Shown piece by piece: positions 61,711 to 64,000 of a stretch of DNA of 64,000 nucleotides. Made by a program: the position numbers and the translations under genes. The DNA comes from Nymphaea colorata (lineage: Eukaryota > Streptophyta > Magnoliopsida > Nymphaeales > Nymphaeaceae): assembly GCF_008831285.2 (NCBI RefSeq), contig NC_045142.1, positions 20,587,354 to 20,651,353 on the forward strand. The letters run 5' to 3'. The stretch's first letter is position 1; every line of letters starts with the position of its first letter. The notes under the pieces are model-generated. The model did no database searches, was not told the DNA's origin, and saw nothing but the letters and a program-made list of their open reading frames with translations.

Positions 61711-62905
61711 TTAAAAGGAGAGGGAAGCCTGGAATAACAACATATCTATTGAATCTATCATAGCCATCGTAGGCTTTTCGTTCACCAGAATCTCAACGTA
61801 CATGAGTTCCCTGGAAGGCGTCGTTGTGACCTTGGCTTTCTCTTCACGTTGCAGCGAGTTGAGAAGCTGAAGTGCACCAATCCTCGATCCTTCCCCTTCT
61901 TCAGTCTTGCCTTCGGTAGCCCTCACAGCATTGGCCTATTTGGTGGGTCTCACCCGTTTTGGGTAGACACGCGTATAGTGCCTTCCTCCGCAAACCCAAC
62001 AAGTCACTTCTCTTGGTGGCCCATTGTTGTCTTTGCGAAAGAGGGGTTTTCTGTCGGTGGGCTTCTGGGGCGACGATTCACTTCTATTGTCTCATCGTTC
62101 CTCCCTCTTACCGTCGTGGTCGGACTCCTTCGTAGACTTGAAGGTATCTATGTAGCTTCTGCGTTGGGTGTCGGCCAAGCACTCGGCTGCCACATATGCC
62201 TGCTCTAAGCTCTGAGGATTTGATCTCTCCACGTCGGCTTGGGCCCAAGATTGGAGCAATATGATGAACCAGTTAAGTTTATCTTTTTTGGCATCATAGG
62301 CACGTCCAACATGATCTTCTGATATGCCTGAATGTAATCTCTCAAGGCACCAGTCAGTTTCAGGTTTGCAACCAACCTATAGGCATTTCAGCATTCACGG
62401 GCATGAAGTATCGCTTCAACTTTTTGCGGAAGTCGTCGAAGGTCCTGATTGTGCAGTCCCCATTCTCGATGTCCAACATTTTGCGCCTCCACCAAGCCAC
62501 AACATCTCCCTCTAACAACATTGTTGGGGTCTTGATCTTCATATCTTCTTCTATAATGTTCTCCAGGTCCAGGTAGTAGTCGACTTGGAATAGAAAGTTG
62601 TCGATCGCCCTCGCATCCCGGCTACCACTGTACTTCACTGGACGTTGAACGTCGATCCTACTGGTCCTTCCTTGGCTACTACTAGCTGAGTTCGTACGTA
62701 GCAGTCTTTGATTTGAAGCCCGAAGTTTAGCAACTTCGTCCTGCAAGGTCTTCACCAAGTTAGAGAGTGATCGGTTCACGGCCACTGACTCGGCCATCTG
62801 TTCCCGCATCAACTTCATCTCCTCCTTGAATCCCTCAAAGGTCTCGGTAGCAAAGCCGAGCGCTTCCTCATGGGTGGCCACATCTTCGACCAACCTATTC
62901 ACCAT
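61711..62905 (-). pseudogene. Ty3/gypsy gag and start of protease
   Basis: Minus-strand gag frame 62,360-62,905: an N-terminal helical, probably coiled-coil part (EEALGFATETFEGFKEEMKL), then the capsid-like core PVKYSGSRDARAIDNFLFQV, LEGDVVAWWRRK and RTFDDFRKKLKRYFMP. Broken frames downstream continue the core (REYIQAYQ) to a zinc knuckle CWVCGGRHYTRVYP (about 61,960-62,007), whose last Cys is Tyr. The protease opens at 61,711-61,926 with LMYVEILVNEKPTMAMIDS, where DTGAT should follow, but the sequence departs there. RT, RNase H and integrase are absent. The 61,471-61,683 frame beyond it is unsupported. Confidence 0.82.
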
Positions 62906-63082
62906 TCCTTCCAGGTTTCCCTGGTCATGGGCTGGGCTCGTCTCTACTGGATGGGCCGGCTCCTCGCCTTTGGCACCTCACAGATTGTATTGGGATGCCA
63001 TGGCATTTTCCTCAACAACAGCAAGTTGGCGCAACAATCTACACCGACTCTCTGATCGCTTCTCCAGATTGGGCAAAATCTG

Positions 63083-63096
63083 GGCTCTGATACTAG
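63083..63096 (-). other. Gypsy primer-binding site
   Basis: On the minus strand the sequence beside the LTR reads agTAGTATCAGAGCC, one base off the initiator-Met tRNA-complementary TGGTATCAGAGC. It sits between gag and the LTR edge TGTCACGGGG, exactly where a primer-binding site belongs. Confidence 0.75.
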
Positions 63097-63097
63097 T

Positions 63098-63505
63098 TGT
63101 CACGGGGCGACGTCTTCGGACCGCGCGGCGTGGCAAACTCTCGCTAGTAAGCCGCAAGCCTTCACCTCGATCAAGTGGGCGCAGATTACTTGAACGCTTC
63201 TTCGAAAACAAAGACACAAAATACAGAAGAGTGTGGAAAGAAAACTCACAATATATTCACTTTAACAAGATTAGTACATCACAAGTGAAGCAAGTAAGCT
63301 TTTCACTTTACTTACATAGGATGGCCGAAGCCGCTTACAAAATTCTCATGCCAACCATCCAAAACAAGGAATCCCAATATTATACTTGGGGTCGTTTTGG
63401 GAGGGTACTCCGACACAGGTGAACACTAAGCTTACACCATGACTCAACATAAGCAAAAAAAGTACATTTGCAAAGCAAAGGACTGTACATACTCTAGATG
63501 CAGAG
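63098..63505 (-). mobile_element. Gypsy 5' LTR (at least its inner part)
   Basis: Starts TGTCACGGGGCGACG two bases from the primer-binding site. That is an LTR edge in the plus-strand sense, so it is the inner end of the 5' LTR of the minus-strand element. The outer end is not fixed. It may stop near 63,505, where the dispersed repeat begins, or include that repeat. The open frame 62,826-63,422 on the plus strand is antisense and not real. Confidence 0.6.
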
Positions 63506-63507
63506 GA

Positions 63508-64000
63508 ACATGCAGAGTTCTTTATTTTATTAAATAATCTTATTCCTAGTCCCATGAGTTCTTTTCGGCGATGGTCTGGGCCTCCGTTTTTACACTCCTA
63601 CCATGTCCAATGATATTGGTTCATGTCGGTCAGTACAGGGTTTGTGCCCGGTCCGGTCAGAGGACACCGAACGGATCAGGCTGGTCTTTCTTTGGAAAAC
63701 TAAATGTAGAAAGTAAATGAGTGGCTGCTCGTTGTGTTCGGCCAGTCGCTACTTGTCAAACCAAATACTGGAAATAAATGAGTGGCTGCTCGTTGTGTTC
63801 GACCAGTCTTTACTTGTCAAAATAGCAATACAAGAAACTAGGCTGCGCTCTATATCAATGGTCCAGCCATACTGTTTTTACATGTATAAGGCCGGACCGG
63901 ACCCACCAGTTACCATTTGAAGTTTCTCATATGCCTTTTATGTGGGCAAATGCCCATACTGATCTCTCTCTTGGGAACATAAAATAACATATATTAATAT
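63508..64000 (+). repeat. Dispersed 'ggtccagcc' repeat, right copy, runs to window end
   Basis: Collinear with 12,380-12,830 over most of its length. Inside it the phrase 'aaatgagtggctgctcgttgtgttcg' (given here by its ends aaatgagtgg and gttgtgttcg) is duplicated at about 63,715 and 63,776, a local tandem duplication of about 61 bp. Confidence 0.65.

Noticed and set aside
62826-63422. 198-codon plus-strand frame
   Set aside because: It is antisense to the gypsy gag start, primer-binding site and LTR, and shows no motif.
1-64000. tRNA, rRNA or telomere repeats
   Set aside because: None recognised by eye on either strand. A dedicated RNA-gene search could still find a degraded copy.

Overview
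This is a stretch of flowering-plant nuclear DNA. It is AT-rich, has no long intact gene, and is packed with decayed plant-type transposons: an L1-like LINE, several Ty1/copia pieces, a Ty3/gypsy piece and a PIF/Harbinger-like MITE. The one clear host-type gene is a nepenthesin-like (A1B) aspartic protease, a plant family, and it is a pseudogene. I cannot name the species.

Layout. 1-9,540 is copy A of a segmental duplication: a LINE 3' end followed by non-coding sequence, split by a copia insertion at about 2,020-6,060 whose domains are in permuted order. 9,540-19,000 is non-coding, with dispersed repeats, a 231-bp tandem duplication in a GC/pyrimidine-rich block, a 202-bp MITE and microsatellites. 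19,067-20,362 (minus strand) is the protease pseudogene. 20,363-26,269 is mostly non-coding, with two exon-like fragments (22.16-22.80 kb) and a 100-N assembly gap.

26,270-46,172 is the main feature: a 19.9-kb satellite array of roughly 175 head-to-tail monomers of about 113 bp. Monomers fall into three alternating types. In the core (29,270-39,282) eighteen of them form a higher-order repeat of about 2.0 kb, present in five full copies plus a sixth that is cut short. The array edges are less regular. This core-plus-edges organisation is typical of centromeric or other heterochromatic satellites.

46,173-51,850 is a near-full-length but dead LINE abutting the truncated right end of the array. 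From about 50,067 its 3' part and the following DNA to 55,577 form copy B of the segmental duplication, so two related blocks in the same orientation flank the satellite. Copy B is cut by an LTR-like sequence at 55,577. After that come a minus-strand copia 5' half (56.6-60.1 kb), a plus-strand copia integrase relic (60.3-61.0 kb), and a minus-strand gypsy gag-protease piece with its primer-binding site and LTR (61.7-63.5 kb), flanked by two copies of a dispersed repeat.

No gene here works with another. The window reads as gene-poor heterochromatin shaped by nested insertion, satellite expansion and local duplication. All coordinates of decayed elements are approximate unless stated to the base.
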